From Cypionkella sinensis (GTDB taxonomy: Bacteria; Pseudomonadota; Alphaproteobacteria; Rhodobacterales; Rhodobacteraceae), in the NCBI RefSeq assembly GCF_042646385.1, contig NZ_JBHRTO010000001.1, forward strand, positions 558,001-622,000: 64,000 bases of DNA, read 5' to 3'. Below, one piece after another: positions 32,007-40,538 of the stretch. The notes under the pieces were generated by a model. It saw only the letters and a program-made list of their open reading frames with translations. It was not told the DNA's origin and searched no databases. The position numbers were made by a program, and so were the translations under genes. The first letter of the stretch is position 1. Every line of letters starts with the position of its first letter.

Positions 32007-33173
32007 ATGGCCCCGAAAAACCGATTTGCCGAGATGCTGCCCGAGATCGCCGGATGGCGGCAGGATTTTCACGAAAACCCCGAGTTGTTGTTTGAGGTGC
32101 ATCGCACCGCTGGGCGGGTGGCAGAGCTGTGCCGCTCGTTTGGTTGTGATGAGGTGACAGAGGGCATTGGTCGCACCGGCGTGGTGGTGGTGATCAAGGG
32201 CAAGACCGATACCAGCGGCCGGGTGATCGGCTTGCGGGCGGATATGGATGCGCTGCCGATCATCGAGCAGACCGGGGTGGCCTATGCCTCCAAGGTGCCG
32301 GGGAAGATGCACGCTTGCGGGCATGATGGGCATACTTCGATGCTGCTGGGGGCAGCGAAATATCTGGCCGAGACGCGGAATTTCGATGGCACGGCGGTGC
32401 TGATCTTCCAACCGGCGGAAGAAGGTGGCGGCGGTGGGCGCGAGATGTGCGCCGATGGCATGATGGATCGTTGGGGGATTCAGGAAGTCTACGGGATGCA
32501 TAATATGCCAGGGATTCCGGTGGGGCATTTCGCCATCCGCCCGGGTGCGATGATGGCAGCGGCGGATCAGTTTGAGATCACCGTGACGGGCAAGGGTGGC
32601 CATGCGGCGAAACCGCATGACTGCATTGATACCACGGTGGTGGCCGCGCATATCATTGTGGCGCTGCAGACGATTGCTTCGCGCGGGGTGGACCCGTTGA
32701 AGCAGGTGGTGGTCTCGGTCTGCACGGTGGCGACGGACAGCACGGCGCATAACGTCATCCCGCAGGTGGTGAAGATGAAGGGCACGGTGCGGACGATGGA
32801 TTTCGGCGTGCAGGATTATGTCGAGGCCCGGGTGAAGGCGATTGCTGAGGGCACGGCGCAAGCTTTGGGGGCGGTGGCGGTGGTGGACTACACGCGCGGC
32901 TATCCGGTGACGGTGAATGCGCCTGAAAATACCGACTATGCGGCAGAGGTGGCGCGGGCGGTGTCGGGGCAGGTCGATACCGATACGGCGCCGTTGATGG
33001 GGGCCGAGGATTTCAGCTTCATGCTGCTGGAGCGGCCGGGGGCGTATATTTTCGTCGGCAATGGCGACACGGCGATGGTGCATCATCCGGCCTATAACTT
33101 TGACGATAATGCGATTCCGTTTGGGTCAAGCTGGTATGCCGGGATGGTGGAAGCGCGGATGCCAGCGGCGTAG
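32007..33173 (+). CDS. M20-family amidohydrolase, second of two
   Basis: 388-residue paralogue of the preceding enzyme with the same motifs: LRADMDALPI, HACGHDGHTSMLLGAAK, FQPAEEGGGGG, GKGGHAAKPH and MVHHPAYNFDDNAIPFGSS. AAGGAG sits before ATG 32007; the in-frame ATG at 31986 is less well placed. The two proteins share most motifs but differ clearly elsewhere, so the duplication is not recent and substrates may differ. A large hairpin follows. Confidence 0.9.
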   Translation: MAPKNRFAEMLPEIAGWRQDFHENPELLFEVHRTAGRVAELCRSFGCDEVTEGIGRTGVVVVIKGKTDTSGRVIGLRADMDALPIIEQTGVAYASKVPGKMHACGHDGHTSMLLGAAKYLAETRNFDGTAVLIFQPAEEGGGGGREMCADGMMDRWGIQEVYGMHNMPGIPVGHFAIRPGAMMAAADQFEITVTGKGGHAAKPHDCIDTTVVAAHIIVALQTIASRGVDPLKQVVVSVCTVATDSTAHNVIPQVVKMKGTVRTMDFGVQDYVEARVKAIAEGTAQALGAVAVVDYTRGYPVTVNAPENTDYAAEVARAVSGQVDTDTAPLMGAEDFSFMLLERPGAYIFVGNGDTAMVHHPAYNFDDNAIPFGSSWYAGMVEARMPAA

Positions 33174-33176
33174 AAC

Positions 33177-33230
33177 TGCCCCCCTCAGGCGGTTCCCACC
33201 CGCCCACCCCACCGCCTTCAGGGGGCAGTG
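33177..33230 (+). terminator. long imperfect hairpin after the second M20 gene
   Basis: Arms 33177-33195 (CTGCC...AGGCGGT) and 33213-33230 (ACCGCCTTCAGGGGGCAG) pair almost completely around a C-rich loop, 4 bases after the stop. No U-run, so it may act as a terminator or RNA 3' protector. Confidence 0.6.
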
Positions 33231-33283
33231 GGGTTTGGTGGCTCTGGTTGGCTGGGTTTGACACGGTGCGCGGGATGGGCGGT

Positions 33284-33321
33284 GGGAGCCTCCGGCGGGG
33301 ATATTTGAGCAGAGAGGATGA
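33284..33321 (+). repeat. dispersed intergenic repeat, subclass II copy
   Basis: GGGAGCCTCCGGCGGGGATA then TTTGAGCAGAGAGGATGA. The AGAGAGGA tail sits 7 bases before the DUF1304 start and acts as its ribosome-binding site. Confidence 0.85.
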
Positions 33322-33324
33322 GCG

Positions 33325-33678
33325 ATGATTGCGACGGGTCTGATCGGGCTGATTGCGGTGCTGCATCTTTATATTCTGGTGTTGGAGATGTTTCTTTGGC
33401 AGGCGCCGCGTACGCGGGCGGTGTTTGGAACCTCGGCGGAATTTGCGGCGCAGACCAAGGTGTTGGCGGCCAATCAGGGGCTTTATAATGGGTTTCTGGC
33501 GGCAGGGTTGATCTGGGCGCTTTGGTTGGGGGCGGATGGGCGCGGCGTGGCGCTGTTTTTTCTGGTTTGCGTGTTGGTGGCGGGGATTTACGGTGCTGCG
33601 ACAGCCTCACGCCGGATATTGTTGGTGCAGGCTGTGCCTGCGGCGCTGGCGATAGTCGCGGTGTTGGCGGGGATATGA
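33325..33678 (+). CDS. DUF1304 membrane protein
   Basis: 117-residue integral membrane protein with four hydrophobic helices. The N-terminal LIGLIAVLHLYILVLEMFLW and middle NQGLYNGFLAAGLIWALW are typical of DUF1304. No biochemical role is established for the family. Its ribosome-binding site is supplied by the subclass II repeat directly upstream. Single gene, convergent with moaA. Confidence 0.85.
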   Translation: MIATGLIGLIAVLHLYILVLEMFLWQAPRTRAVFGTSAEFAAQTKVLAANQGLYNGFLAAGLIWALWLGADGRGVALFFLVCVLVAGIYGAATASRRILLVQAVPAALAIVAVLAGI

Positions 33679-33687
33679 GGCCGGGAA

Positions 33688-34695
33688 TTAGCCTCCGGTA
33701 TGGCTCATATGGCGGGTCATCTGGCCTTTGACCACTTGCCGCGTGTAGTCGAAATCATGGCCCTTGGGTTTGTGGGCGATGGCGTTGCGGATGGCTTGGC
33801 GCAGGGCGGTGTCGCCGGGGCTGGCGCGCAAGGGAGCGCGGAGGTCGGCCATGTCTTCCTGGCCAAGGCACATGTAAAGCTCGCCGGTGCAAGTCAGGCG
33901 GACGCGGTTGCAGCTTTCGCAGAAGTTATGCGTCAGGGGGGTGATGAAGCCGATGCGCTGACCGGATTCGGCCAGCCGGACATAGCGGGCGGGGCCGCCG
34001 GTGCGGTCGGGCAGGTCTTGCAGGGTGTAACGCGTGGCGAGGCGGTCGCGCAGGTCGCGCAGTGGCCAGTATTGGTCGATACGCTGCGCCTCGCCCATAT
34101 CGCCCATCGGCATCACCTCGATGAAGGTGAGGTCATGGTTTTCGGCGGCGCACCAATCGGTGAGACGGAAAAGCTCATCCTCGTTGAAGCCCTTCAGCGC
34201 CACGGCGTTGATCTTGACGGCAAGGCCCGCGGCTTTTGCGGCCTCGATCCCGTCCAACACCTGAGCCAGACGGCCCCAGCGGGTGATCTCGGCGAATTTC
34301 TTCTCATCCAATGTGTCGAGCGAGACATTGATGCGCTTGACCCCGCAGGCGGCGAGGTCAGCCGCGTATTTGCGCAACTGACTGCCATTGGTGGTCAGGG
34401 TGAGTTCGCGCAGCGCGCCGCTGGCAAGATGGCGCGACATCGCGTCGAAGAATGTCATAATGCCTTTGCGCACCAAAGGCTCGCCGCCGGTGATGCGCAG
34501 CTTTTCTACACCGAGGGCGATGAAATTGCTGCACAAACGATCGAGCTCCTCCAGCGTCAGCAATTCGGCTTTCGGCAGGAAGGTCATGTGTTCGGTCATG
34601 CAATAAGCGCAGCGGAAATCGCAGCGGTCAGTAACCGAGACACGCAGGTAGGAAATCGCGCGGGCGAAGGGGTCGATGAGGGGCATCTCGGACAT
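33688..34695 (-). CDS. moaA: GTP 3',8-cyclase, molybdenum cofactor synthesis
   Basis: Radical SAM enzyme catalysing the first step of molybdopterin synthesis from GTP. The SAM cluster cysteines C25, C29 and C32 are in VTDRCDFRCAYC. The C-terminal cluster cysteines lie in NFCESCNRVRLTCTGELYMC. The Arg-rich GTP site and the terminal Gly-Gly are present (SHTGG). 335 residues, standard length. No other moa genes are adjacent. It may supply cofactor for the XdhC-dependent enzyme, but the two genes are 20 kb apart. Confidence 0.95.
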   Translation of the reverse strand: MSEMPLIDPFARAISYLRVSVTDRCDFRCAYCMTEHMTFLPKAELLTLEELDRLCSNFIALGVEKLRITGGEPLVRKGIMTFFDAMSRHLASGALRELTLTTNGSQLRKYAADLAACGVKRINVSLDTLDEKKFAEITRWGRLAQVLDGIEAAKAAGLAVKINAVALKGFNEDELFRLTDWCAAENHDLTFIEVMPMGDMGEAQRIDQYWPLRDLRDRLATRYTLQDLPDRTGGPARYVRLAESGQRIGFITPLTHNFCESCNRVRLTCTGELYMCLGQEDMADLRAPLRASPGDTALRQAIRNAIAHKPKGHDFDYTRQVVKGQMTRHMSHTGG

Positions 34696-34789
34696 GGGAC
34701 TAAGGTAAGCGGCGCAGGGGGCCGCGACAAGGTGGAATGCGACGGTTGTATGCGCAGAGGCGGCGCGCTATCGTTGGGGGATGATGCGT

Positions 34790-35227
34790 ATGAACATGAT
34801 CCTTCTGAGTGCGGTGCTGGGCCTTGCGGGCTGCGGCATGATGCAAACTGAAAAAGCACCTGAGGCGCCGGTTGCCAGCGCTGCGCCGGTGGCGCGGCCT
34901 GTGATTGGTGCTGGCAAATCTGCGGCGGCGCTGGATAGCACCACCGCGGCCGAGCGGGCTGCGGCGGTGGCGGCGAAGCCTGCGGGCGGTGAGCGATCGT
35001 TGGGCACGGCTGTGGTGGCACTTGGCAGCCCTGCCGAGCAGGGGTTGTGGGTGAAGTCGCCGCTGGTCACGGTCAAGGCCAAGGGCCGGGTGGTGACAGC
35101 CGGTGGGGCTTCGGTGGCGGTGGACCTGTTGCCCGGAAGCGGGGCTGCTTCGCTGTCGCTGGCGGCGTTCCGGGCGCTGGGGTTGGGGCTGACCGATCTG
35201 CCAGAGGTCACGATCTACGCCGAATGA
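34790..35227 (+). CDS. small lipoprotein, unknown function
   Basis: About 145 residues. Lipobox LAGC follows a short hydrophobic signal (MILLSAVLGLAGC), so it should be lipid-anchored in the envelope. The mature part is Ala/Pro-rich at first, then a compact domain (SLGTAVVALGSPAEQGLWVKSPLVTVKAKGRVVT, as LGSPAEQGLWVKSPLV). In-frame ATGs at 34781, 34784 and 34790 are possible; spacing to GGGGG favours 34790. Divergent from moaA. No family assignment that I can defend. Confidence 0.72.
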   Translation: MNMILLSAVLGLAGCGMMQTEKAPEAPVASAAPVARPVIGAGKSAAALDSTTAAERAAAVAAKPAGGERSLGTAVVALGSPAEQGLWVKSPLVTVKAKGRVVTAGGASVAVDLLPGSGAASLSLAAFRALGLGLTDLPEVTIYAE

Positions 35228-35231
35228 AGGC

Positions 35232-35248
35232 AGGGGCATTCTGCCCCT
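35232..35248 (+). terminator. small hairpin after the lipoprotein gene
   Basis: AGGGGCA-TTC-TGCCCCT, a perfect 7-bp stem 4 bases after the stop codon, without U-run. A repeat copy follows directly. Confidence 0.5.
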
Positions 35249-35260
35249 CCGCGCCTGGCG

Positions 35261-35295
35261 CCTCACCCCTGGGGATATTTGGGCAGAGAGGATAA
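35261..35295 (+). repeat. diverged subclass II repeat
   Basis: CCTCACCCCTGGGGATATTT followed by GGGCAGAGAGGATAA. The GC-rich core differs from other copies (CACCCCTGGGG), but the tail is the subclass II tail. Confidence 0.7.
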
Positions 35296-35305
35296 CCCGA
35301 AGTGG

Positions 35306-35986
35306 TTAGCCGAGATATTGCGCAGCTTCCTTGCGGGCGAAGGTTTTCATCCGCTCGCCGTGTTGATCAAGGAAAGCGGTGGTGCGTGCGGGGTCGTGTT
35401 TGGAGAGATCGCGCAGCCACCACGCCACGGCTTTCTGGATGAACCAATCCTTGTCGTCGATATAGACTGCGGCCCAGCCTAGCACGCGGTCGCGGATGTC
35501 CAACTCGAACGGTTTGGGGAAATTCTGTTTGGTGAAGGGCAGGGTTGCCACCAAGGCGGCGCGGCGGGTCCACATGTTTTCGGATGTGGTCCAGCCTTCG
35601 ACTGTCTCGATCCGCGTAGGGTCGGCGGTGATGCGCTTTTGGGCGGCGATGCAGACGGTATCGGCGATGGCCCAAGCGTCAAACTGCGGTACCCATTGGC
35701 AGATCAGATCCCAAGCCGCGGTATCGGGTTTGATGCGGGCTTGGGTCAGCAGTTTGGCGCTTGCGATGCGGGCCTCGTGGATGTCGCTTTCCCACAGATC
35801 AGCGGCAAGCTGGATGCGGTCGTCCACCGACAGATCGGCGCGCCATGCTGTGGTCAGTTCTTCGATCTGCGGCACTTTCAGGCCAAGATAGCGCCGATCT
35901 GCTTTGTGATAGGCATGCGCCGCCGCGACCTCGCCTGTGTTTTCCAGCGCAACGAGGGCTGCCAGAGCCTGAGCCGAGGTGGGCAT
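35306..35986 (-). CDS. AlkD-like DNA alkylation repair (HEAT-repeat) protein
   Basis: 226-residue all-helical protein related to the AlkD DNA glycosylase family, which excises alkylated bases without flipping them. Marks: YHKADRRYLGLKVPQIEEL, LWESDIHEARIASAKLL, SENMWTRRAALVATLPF and WFIQKAVAWWLRDLSKHDP, including the Trp/Asp/Arg-rich lesion-binding positions. Cytoplasmic. It lies 4 bp downstream of a DUF3833 lipoprotein gene's end on the same strand; the link between them is probably incidental. Confidence 0.85.
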   Translation of the reverse strand: MPTSAQALAALVALENTGEVAAAHAYHKADRRYLGLKVPQIEELTTAWRADLSVDDRIQLAADLWESDIHEARIASAKLLTQARIKPDTAAWDLICQWVPQFDAWAIADTVCIAAQKRITADPTRIETVEGWTTSENMWTRRAALVATLPFTKQNFPKPFELDIRDRVLGWAAVYIDDKDWFIQKAVAWWLRDLSKHDPARTTAFLDQHGERMKTFARKEAAQYLG

Positions 35987-35990
35987 CGTG

Positions 35991-36512
35991 TTATCCTTGG
36001 ATGATGAACTTGACCGTTCCTACCGGAATTCCAAAGCGGGACACAACCGCATCATTGACGATCCGGCCATCGCCAGCACGATAAATCACATCTTGAAAGC
36101 CCAGTCGGGTGACGCCCGACAGAGATTTGAAATCAGCCGTGTAGGCCAGCCGCACCGCGCCGTTTTCTTCTGTCACAACGGCTTGACCGACGGTGTCCTC
36201 GCGCCGACCTATCCAGCCGCTCGCAGCTTGGCGGTCAAACACCCAGGTCAGCCGATCTTTCTGGCCATCGTTATAGGCGAAATCCTCGACAACCGTCAGC
36301 CGCGTGCCCGAGCGGGTCAGTTTGCCGCGCAGGCGTGCGGTGAACCGGCGTTCCTGACCGGTCAGCGTGACCCGGAACAGGCCGGTGCCGGTTTTACGGC
36401 CAACGAAGGCCTGATCCAGTGTCAGCTGCGCGCCGTTGAGCTGGGGCGCAGGCGGCAGCGTGCTGCATCCGGCAAGGGCGAGACCACTGAGCAGAAAAAG
36501 GCGACGATCCAT
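35991..36512 (-). CDS. DUF3833-type lipoprotein
   Basis: 173-residue lipoprotein: signal LFLLSGLALAGC with lipobox LAGC, mature domain with LDQAFVGRKTGTGLFRVTL, TRLTVVEDFAYNDGQKDRLTW and WIGRREDTVGQAVV, a pattern of the DUF3833 family. The envelope role is unknown. The start ATG 36512 matches the signal peptide; the longer open frame runs into glmS in antisense. 41 bp separate it from the glmS stop, so it may be the last gene of the glmU-glmS transcript. Confidence 0.78.
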   Translation of the reverse strand: MDRRLFLLSGLALAGCSTLPPAPQLNGAQLTLDQAFVGRKTGTGLFRVTLTGQERRFTARLRGKLTRSGTRLTVVEDFAYNDGQKDRLTWVFDRQAASGWIGRREDTVGQAVVTEENGAVRLAYTADFKSLSGVTRLGFQDVIYRAGDGRIVNDAVVSRFGIPVGTVKFIIQG

Positions 36513-36553
36513 CACAGGCTCCTTATCGGGGGACTGTGGGGATATAAGGCGGG

Positions 36554-38368
36554 TTATTCGACAGTCACGGATTTTGCCAGATTTCGCGGCTGATCGACAT
36601 CGGTGCCTTTGGCGATGGCGGTGTGATAGGCCAGAAGCTGCGCCGGGATGGCGTAAAGGATCGGTGCGAAGGCGTCGGAAACCTCGGGCATGGTGATGGT
36701 TTTCCAGCACTCCATCCCGGCCTCGGCGATGCCTTTGGCGTCGGAGATCAGCAGCACTTTGCCGTGGCGGGCCATGACCTCTTGCATGTTCGAGACAGTT
36801 TTCTCGAACAGATGATCGCGCGGAGCAAGGACGATCACCGGGACTTGCGGCGAGATCAGCGCGATGGGGCCGTGCTTCAGTTCACCTGATGCATAACCTT
36901 CGGCGTGGATGTAGCTGATTTCTTTCAGTTTCAACGCACCTTCCAGCGCGAGCGGGAACATCGCACCTCGGCCAAGAAACAGCACATCTTGCGCTTCGGA
37001 AAGTTCCTCGGCGATGGCGGCGATGCTGGCACCAAGCGCAAGTGCGTGGTTCATCAGGCCGGGCAAGGCTGCCAGATCGCTGAGGTGCGTGGCGAGGGTT
37101 TCGGGCGTCAGGCGGCCACGATCCACGGCGGCTTTCAGCGCCAACAGTGCGAGGGTGGTCAACTGGCAGGTGAAGGCTTTGGTCGAGGCAACGCCGACCT
37201 CAATCCCCGCCATGATCGGCAGGGCGAGATCGGATTCGCGCGCGATCGAGGAGGTGGGGACATTGACCACGGCGACGATCTTGGCGACCTTGTCGCGGGT
37301 GTAGCGCAGGGCGGCGAGGGTGTCGGCGGTCTCGCCGGATTGGCTGACGAACAGCGCCCATTGGTTGGGAGAAAGCGGCGGTTCGCGGTAGCGGAATTCC
37401 GAGGCGATGTCGATTTCGCAGGGTAGGCCCGCGATCTGTTCGAACCAGTATTTCGCGACATGGCAGGCATAGCTCGCGGTGCCGCAGGCCACCATGGTCA
37501 GCCGATCCACGGCGGAAAAGTCAACCTCCATCGGCAGTTGCAGCGCGCCGTTCTGCACATAGCGGCGCAGGGCGTCGGCGATTACCACGGGTTGTTCGGC
37601 GATTTCCTTGGCCATGAAATGCTTGTAGCCAGCCTTTTCGATGCGGGTGGCATCGACTTGGATCCGGGCTTCGGCGCGGTTGGCAAGGCGGTCTTGTGCG
37701 TCGTAGATCGTGGCACCTGCGCGGGTGACGACGGCCCAGTCGCCTTCTTCCAGATAGGTGATGCGGTCGGTCATTGGGGCGAGGGCGATGGCGTCAGAGC
37801 CGACAAACATCTCGGTATCGCCATGGCCGATGGCCAGCGGAGAGCCTTTGCGGGCGGCGATGATCAGATCATCCTCGCCATCAAACAGAAAGCACAAAGC
37901 GAAGGCGCCGTGCAGGCGGTGCAGGGTTTGGCGTGCGGCCTCGGTTGGGGTGGCGCCGCGTTGCATGTACAGATGGGCCAGCAGGGCAATGGTCTCGGTA
38001 TCAGTCTCGGATTCTTGGCGCAGACCAGCTTCGGCCAGTTCGGCGCGCAACTCGCGGAAGTTTTCGATGATGCCGTTATGCACCACCGCGACGGGGCCGG
38101 AACGGTGCGGGTGGGCATTGGTGGTGGTGGCGGCACCATGCGTCGCCCAGCGGGTGTGGCCGATGCCTGCCTTGCCTGCGAGCGGTTCATGCACCAGAAG
38201 GTCGGAGAGGTTCACCAGCTTGCCCACGGCGCGGCGGCGGTCGAGTTTGCCTTTGTTGATGGTGGCGATCCCGGCGCTGTCATAGCCGCGATATTCCAGC
38301 CGCTTGAGGGATTCGACCAGCAGCGGGGCCGCTTCATGGTTGCCCAGAACGCCAACAATTCCACACAT
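36554..38368 (-). CDS. glmS: glutamine-fructose-6-phosphate aminotransferase
   Basis: Makes glucosamine 6-phosphate from fructose 6-phosphate and glutamine, the entry to amino-sugar and cell-wall synthesis. N-terminal glutaminase domain begins MCGIVGVLG with catalytic Cys2; HTRWATHG and GIIENF follow. The C-terminal half has two SIS sugar-isomerase domains (CGTASYACHVAKYW, VSQSGETADTLAALR) and ends PRNLAKSVTVE. 604 residues. It directly abuts glmU, so the pathway genes are in one operon. No riboswitch space is present between them. Confidence 0.97.
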   Translation of the reverse strand: MCGIVGVLGNHEAAPLLVESLKRLEYRGYDSAGIATINKGKLDRRRAVGKLVNLSDLLVHEPLAGKAGIGHTRWATHGAATTTNAHPHRSGPVAVVHNGIIENFRELRAELAEAGLRQESETDTETIALLAHLYMQRGATPTEAARQTLHRLHGAFALCFLFDGEDDLIIAARKGSPLAIGHGDTEMFVGSDAIALAPMTDRITYLEEGDWAVVTRAGATIYDAQDRLANRAEARIQVDATRIEKAGYKHFMAKEIAEQPVVIADALRRYVQNGALQLPMEVDFSAVDRLTMVACGTASYACHVAKYWFEQIAGLPCEIDIASEFRYREPPLSPNQWALFVSQSGETADTLAALRYTRDKVAKIVAVVNVPTSSIARESDLALPIMAGIEVGVASTKAFTCQLTTLALLALKAAVDRGRLTPETLATHLSDLAALPGLMNHALALGASIAAIAEELSEAQDVLFLGRGAMFPLALEGALKLKEISYIHAEGYASGELKHGPIALISPQVPVIVLAPRDHLFEKTVSNMQEVMARHGKVLLISDAKGIAEAGMECWKTITMPEVSDAFAPILYAIPAQLLAYHTAIAKGTDVDQPRNLAKSVTVE

Positions 38369-39718
38369 TTACGACTTCCCTTTCGCGGCCTTGATGGCTT
38401 TGAGATGGGCCATCAGCTTGGTGGCGAGGCCCGGTTTGTTGACTTGCTTGGCGCGGCCCAAGGCGAGGGCTTCGTCGGGGACATCTTCGGTGATCACAGA
38501 GCCAGAGGCGGTCAGCGCATCGTTCCCGATGCTGACGGGGGCGACCAGCATGGTATCCGAGCCGATGAAGGCGCGTTTGCCGATCTTGGTGCGGTGTTTC
38601 ATCACGCCGTCATAGTTGCAGGTGACGGTGCCTGCGCCGATGTTGGTGAATTCGCCGATGTCGGCATCGCCGATATAGGTCAGGTGGCCGACTTTGACGC
38701 CTTCATCGAGGATGGCGTTCTTGATTTCGACGAAGTTGCCGACGTGCACGTCTTCGGCGAGTTCCGCACCGGGTCTTAGCCTTGCGAAGGGGCCGACGGT
38801 GGCCCCGCGGCTGATGTGGCAGCCTTCGAGGTGGCAGAAGGCTTTGATCTCGGCCCCGGATTCGACGGTTACGGCGGGGCCGAAGATGACGTTGGGGCCG
38901 ATGATGGCGTCGCGGCCAATATGGGTGTCGAGCGCGAAGAACACGGTGTCGGGGGCGGTGAGGGTGACGCCGTTTTCCAGTGCCTCGGCGCGGGCGCGGG
39001 ATTGGAAGGCGGCCTCGGCCTCGGCCAGTTGCGCGCGGGTGTTGACGCCGAGGGTTTCGGCCTCGTCACAGATCACTACACCTGCGGAAAGGCCTTCGGC
39101 GCGGGCCAAGGCGGGCAGGTCGGTCAGGTAGTATTCTTGGGCGGCATTGTTGTTTTCGACCTTTGCGATCAGGTCAAACATCAGTTTGGCTGGGGCGCAG
39201 AGAACGCCGGAGTTGCAGAGGGTGATGCTGCGTTCGGCGTCTGTCGCGTCTTTGTATTCGACGATCTTTTCCAAAGCATCGCCCTGTGTGACTAAGCGGC
39301 CATAGCGACCGGGGTCTTTGGCCTGAAAGCCCAGCACGACAACGGCGTGCTTTTTGCGCGCATCGAGCATGGCGGCCAAGGTTTCGGGGCGGATGAAGGG
39401 GGTGTCGCCGTAAAGCACGATCGCGTCGCCCGCGAAATCTTTCAGCAACGGGGCGGCCATATCGACGGCGTGCGCAGTGCCAAGTTGCGGCTCTTGCAGT
39501 ACGCATTCAATCGCGGGATCGAAGGTTTCGGCGGATTTTGCGACCTCGGCGGCACCATGGCCGGTGACGACGACGATGCGCGACGGCTCCAGGCTGCGGG
39601 CGGCGGTGAGGGCGTGGTGCAGAAGCGGGGCGGCGGCGACGTGGTGCAGCACCTTCGGGGTGTCGGAGTTCATCCGGCTGCCCATGCCTGCGGCCAAAAT
39701 GATGAAGGATACTGCCAT
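38369..39718 (-). CDS. glmU: bifunctional GlcN-1-P acetyltransferase / GlcNAc-1-P uridyltransferase
   Basis: Makes UDP-GlcNAc for peptidoglycan and LPS. The N-terminal pyrophosphorylase domain has ILAAGMGSRMNSDTPKVLH, then LYGDTPFI and LCNSGVLC. The C-terminal left-handed beta-helix has hexapeptide repeats and GAGTVTCNYDGVMKHRTKIG with the acetyltransferase site. 449 residues, usual length. First gene of glmU-glmS, with zero spacing to glmS. It is divergent from gph across an 84-bp promoter gap. Confidence 0.96.
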   Translation of the reverse strand: MAVSFIILAAGMGSRMNSDTPKVLHHVAAAPLLHHALTAARSLEPSRIVVVTGHGAAEVAKSAETFDPAIECVLQEPQLGTAHAVDMAAPLLKDFAGDAIVLYGDTPFIRPETLAAMLDARKKHAVVVLGFQAKDPGRYGRLVTQGDALEKIVEYKDATDAERSITLCNSGVLCAPAKLMFDLIAKVENNNAAQEYYLTDLPALARAEGLSAGVVICDEAETLGVNTRAQLAEAEAAFQSRARAEALENGVTLTAPDTVFFALDTHIGRDAIIGPNVIFGPAVTVESGAEIKAFCHLEGCHISRGATVGPFARLRPGAELAEDVHVGNFVEIKNAILDEGVKVGHLTYIGDADIGEFTNIGAGTVTCNYDGVMKHRTKIGKRAFIGSDTMLVAPVSIGNDALTASGSVITEDVPDEALALGRAKQVNKPGLATKLMAHLKAIKAAKGKS

Positions 39719-39802
39719 GTCGCCTCTTTCTTTTCGTTGTCGCCCGTTTTACCCCGGATCGGCGGGGCCGCAAGGGGTGGTTCTTCACGCAAGGTTACGA
39801 AG

Positions 39803-40465
39803 ATGAAAACTGTGGTCTTTGATCTGGATGGCACGCTGGCCGATACCAGTGCGGATTTGCTGGCGGCGGCGAATGCGTGTTTTGTCGGGCTGGGGCATGG
39901 GGTGGTGCTGGATGGGCGCGATACGCTGACGGCTTTTCATGGCGGGCGGGCGATGCTGCGGGTGGGGTTTGACCGGCTGGGGGTGGCCTATTCCGAGGCG
40001 GATATTTCGGCGCAGTATCCGGTGCTGCTGGCGGCTTATGCCGATGGCATTGACGTGCATACCAAGATGTATCCGGGGGCGATACAGGCGGTGTTTGAGT
40101 TGTTGAGTGATGGCTATCGCACCGCCGTTTGCACCAACAAGCCGGAAGGGCTGGCGGTGGAGTTGTTGCGCCGTCTGGGGGTCAGCGATCTGTTCGGCGC
40201 GATTGTGGGGGCGGATACGCTGCCGGTGCGCAAGCCTGATCCGGCCCCTTACATCGAGGCGGTGCGGCGGGTGGGCGGCGATGTCGGGCGATCCATGCTG
40301 ATCGGCGACACCGAGACCGATCGGCTGACTGGATTGGCCGTGGGGGTGCCGGTGGCGCTGGTGACATTCGGGCCAGAGGGGGCGGGGGTATCTCGGCTGA
40401 ACCCCGAGGCGCTGCTGGATCGGTTTGAGGATTTGCCGGGGTTGGCGGCGCGGTTGCTGGGCTGA
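39803..40465 (+). CDS. gph: HAD-family phosphoglycolate phosphatase
   Basis: 220-residue HAD hydrolase: nucleophile D7 and D9 in VVFDLDGTLADTS, the Thr/Ser motif in AVCTNKPEG, Lys in RKPDP and the acidic motif GDTETDRLTG. The cap domain type and length fit phosphoglycolate phosphatase, which removes 2-phosphoglycolate arising from oxygenation or DNA repair. Other HAD substrates cannot be excluded. ATG 39803 is preferred over the long open frame that starts inside glmU. Confidence 0.87.
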   Translation: MKTVVFDLDGTLADTSADLLAAANACFVGLGHGVVLDGRDTLTAFHGGRAMLRVGFDRLGVAYSEADISAQYPVLLAAYADGIDVHTKMYPGAIQAVFELLSDGYRTAVCTNKPEGLAVELLRRLGVSDLFGAIVGADTLPVRKPDPAPYIEAVRRVGGDVGRSMLIGDTETDRLTGLAVGVPVALVTFGPEGAGVSRLNPEALLDRFEDLPGLAARLLG

Positions 40466-40538
40466 GCGGGAAAACTTGCCTGAGGCCGGGGCGCGGGTTT
40501 AGCAATCGTGTATTCTGAATCTGACTTTGGAGGCTGGC

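Noticed and set aside
36554..39718. glmS riboswitch/ribozyme
   Set aside because: glmS directly abuts glmU with no leader, and no ribozyme-like region is present.
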